The notes below the pieces were generated by a model. That model did not search any database. It had not been told where the DNA came from and saw only the letters and a list, made by a program, of their open reading frames with translations. A stretch of DNA of 64,000 nucleotides, taken from NCBI RefSeq assembly GCF_050303215.1, contig NZ_JBNLBH010000117.1:24783-88782 (forward strand). Reading direction: 5' to 3'. Position 1 is the stretch's first letter. Every line of letters begins with the position of its first letter. Position numbers and translations under genes: made by a program. Shown piece by piece: positions 63,878 through 64,000 of the stretch. The DNA is from Haliangium sp050303215 (lineage in GTDB: Bacteria > Myxococcota_A > Polyangia > Haliangiales > Haliangiaceae).

Positions 63878-64000
63878 ATGCGCCTGCAAATCGCACGTAA
63901 CCAACACCTCGATATGAGCAGGATCGACTTGAGCCCATATCGCGACTTCGCAACCCAGAGCAGATGCCGTATCGGGTTTCGCGATCACTTATCCTTATCT
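63878..64000 (+). CDS. Possible start of a gene cut by the window end
   Basis: From ATG at 63878 the frame is open to the last base, 41 codons: MRLQIARNQHLDMSRIDLSP and then YRDFATQSRCRIGFRDHL. GC content is low for this genome. There is no clear ribosome site. Too short to assign. Confidence 0.3.
   Translation, partial: MRLQIARNQHLDMSRIDLSPYRDFATQSRCRIGFRDHLSLS

Overview
The window is about 70% GC and dense with genes. Hanks-type kinases with PEGA domains, OmpA proteins with thrombospondin type 3 repeats, menaquinone synthesis (MenB), a sigma-54 activator and many orphan lipoproteins point to a myxobacterium (Myxococcota). A Nannocystis/Haliangium-like lineage is an inference from style, not from a marker gene. 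No rRNA, tRNA, CRISPR array or recognisable IS element was seen. Because of the GC content, most genes carry long open shadow frames on the other strand; these are left out.

1-7.3 kb (minus): an envelope operon. A large AsmA/YdbH-like inner-membrane-anchored protein is followed by a lipoprotein and by a secreted beta-propeller/TPR protein cut by the window edge. 7.5-8.03 kb: two tandem arrays, both with a 42-bp period. 8.0-15 kb (minus): adk, leuS, moaB and an unusual single-chain phosphomannose isomerase-phosphomannomutase. 15.2-23 kb: an orphan gene, an XRE regulator, an OmpA-family protein, a divergent conserved orphan, menB, a ChaN/Tiki-like lipoprotein and a further lipoprotein.

23.4-30.6 kb (plus): a complete glycerol-type ABC importer (GlpQ, GlpU, GlpS, GlpT, GlpP, GlpV order) ending in a PlsC-like acyltransferase. 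30.6-31.4 kb: two frameshifted neighbours sharing a C-terminal motif. 31.5-44.3 kb: MATE exporter, GST, RsgA, BolA, a secreted Cys-rich protein with a membrane-anchored partner, a polysaccharide deacetylase, a universal stress protein, an ADP-ribosylglycohydrolase behind a perfect palindrome, a sigma-54 activator, a TPR protein and a Ser/Thr kinase.

44.4-58.1 kb (minus): a compact BREX type 2-like phage-defence operon, pglX-pglY-pglZ-brxD-brxHI, without a recognisable pglW kinase; an ordinary Hanks kinase lies directly downstream. Upstream of pglX (58.1-60.0 kb) the pglX start region is duplicated and fused to another small gene. A zinc-ribbon gene and a broken copy of the next upstream gene are also there. 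60.6-61.5 kb holds three more arrays, again with a 42-bp period. 61.8-64 kb has three orphan genes, a perfect 20-bp palindrome and the possible start of a further gene.
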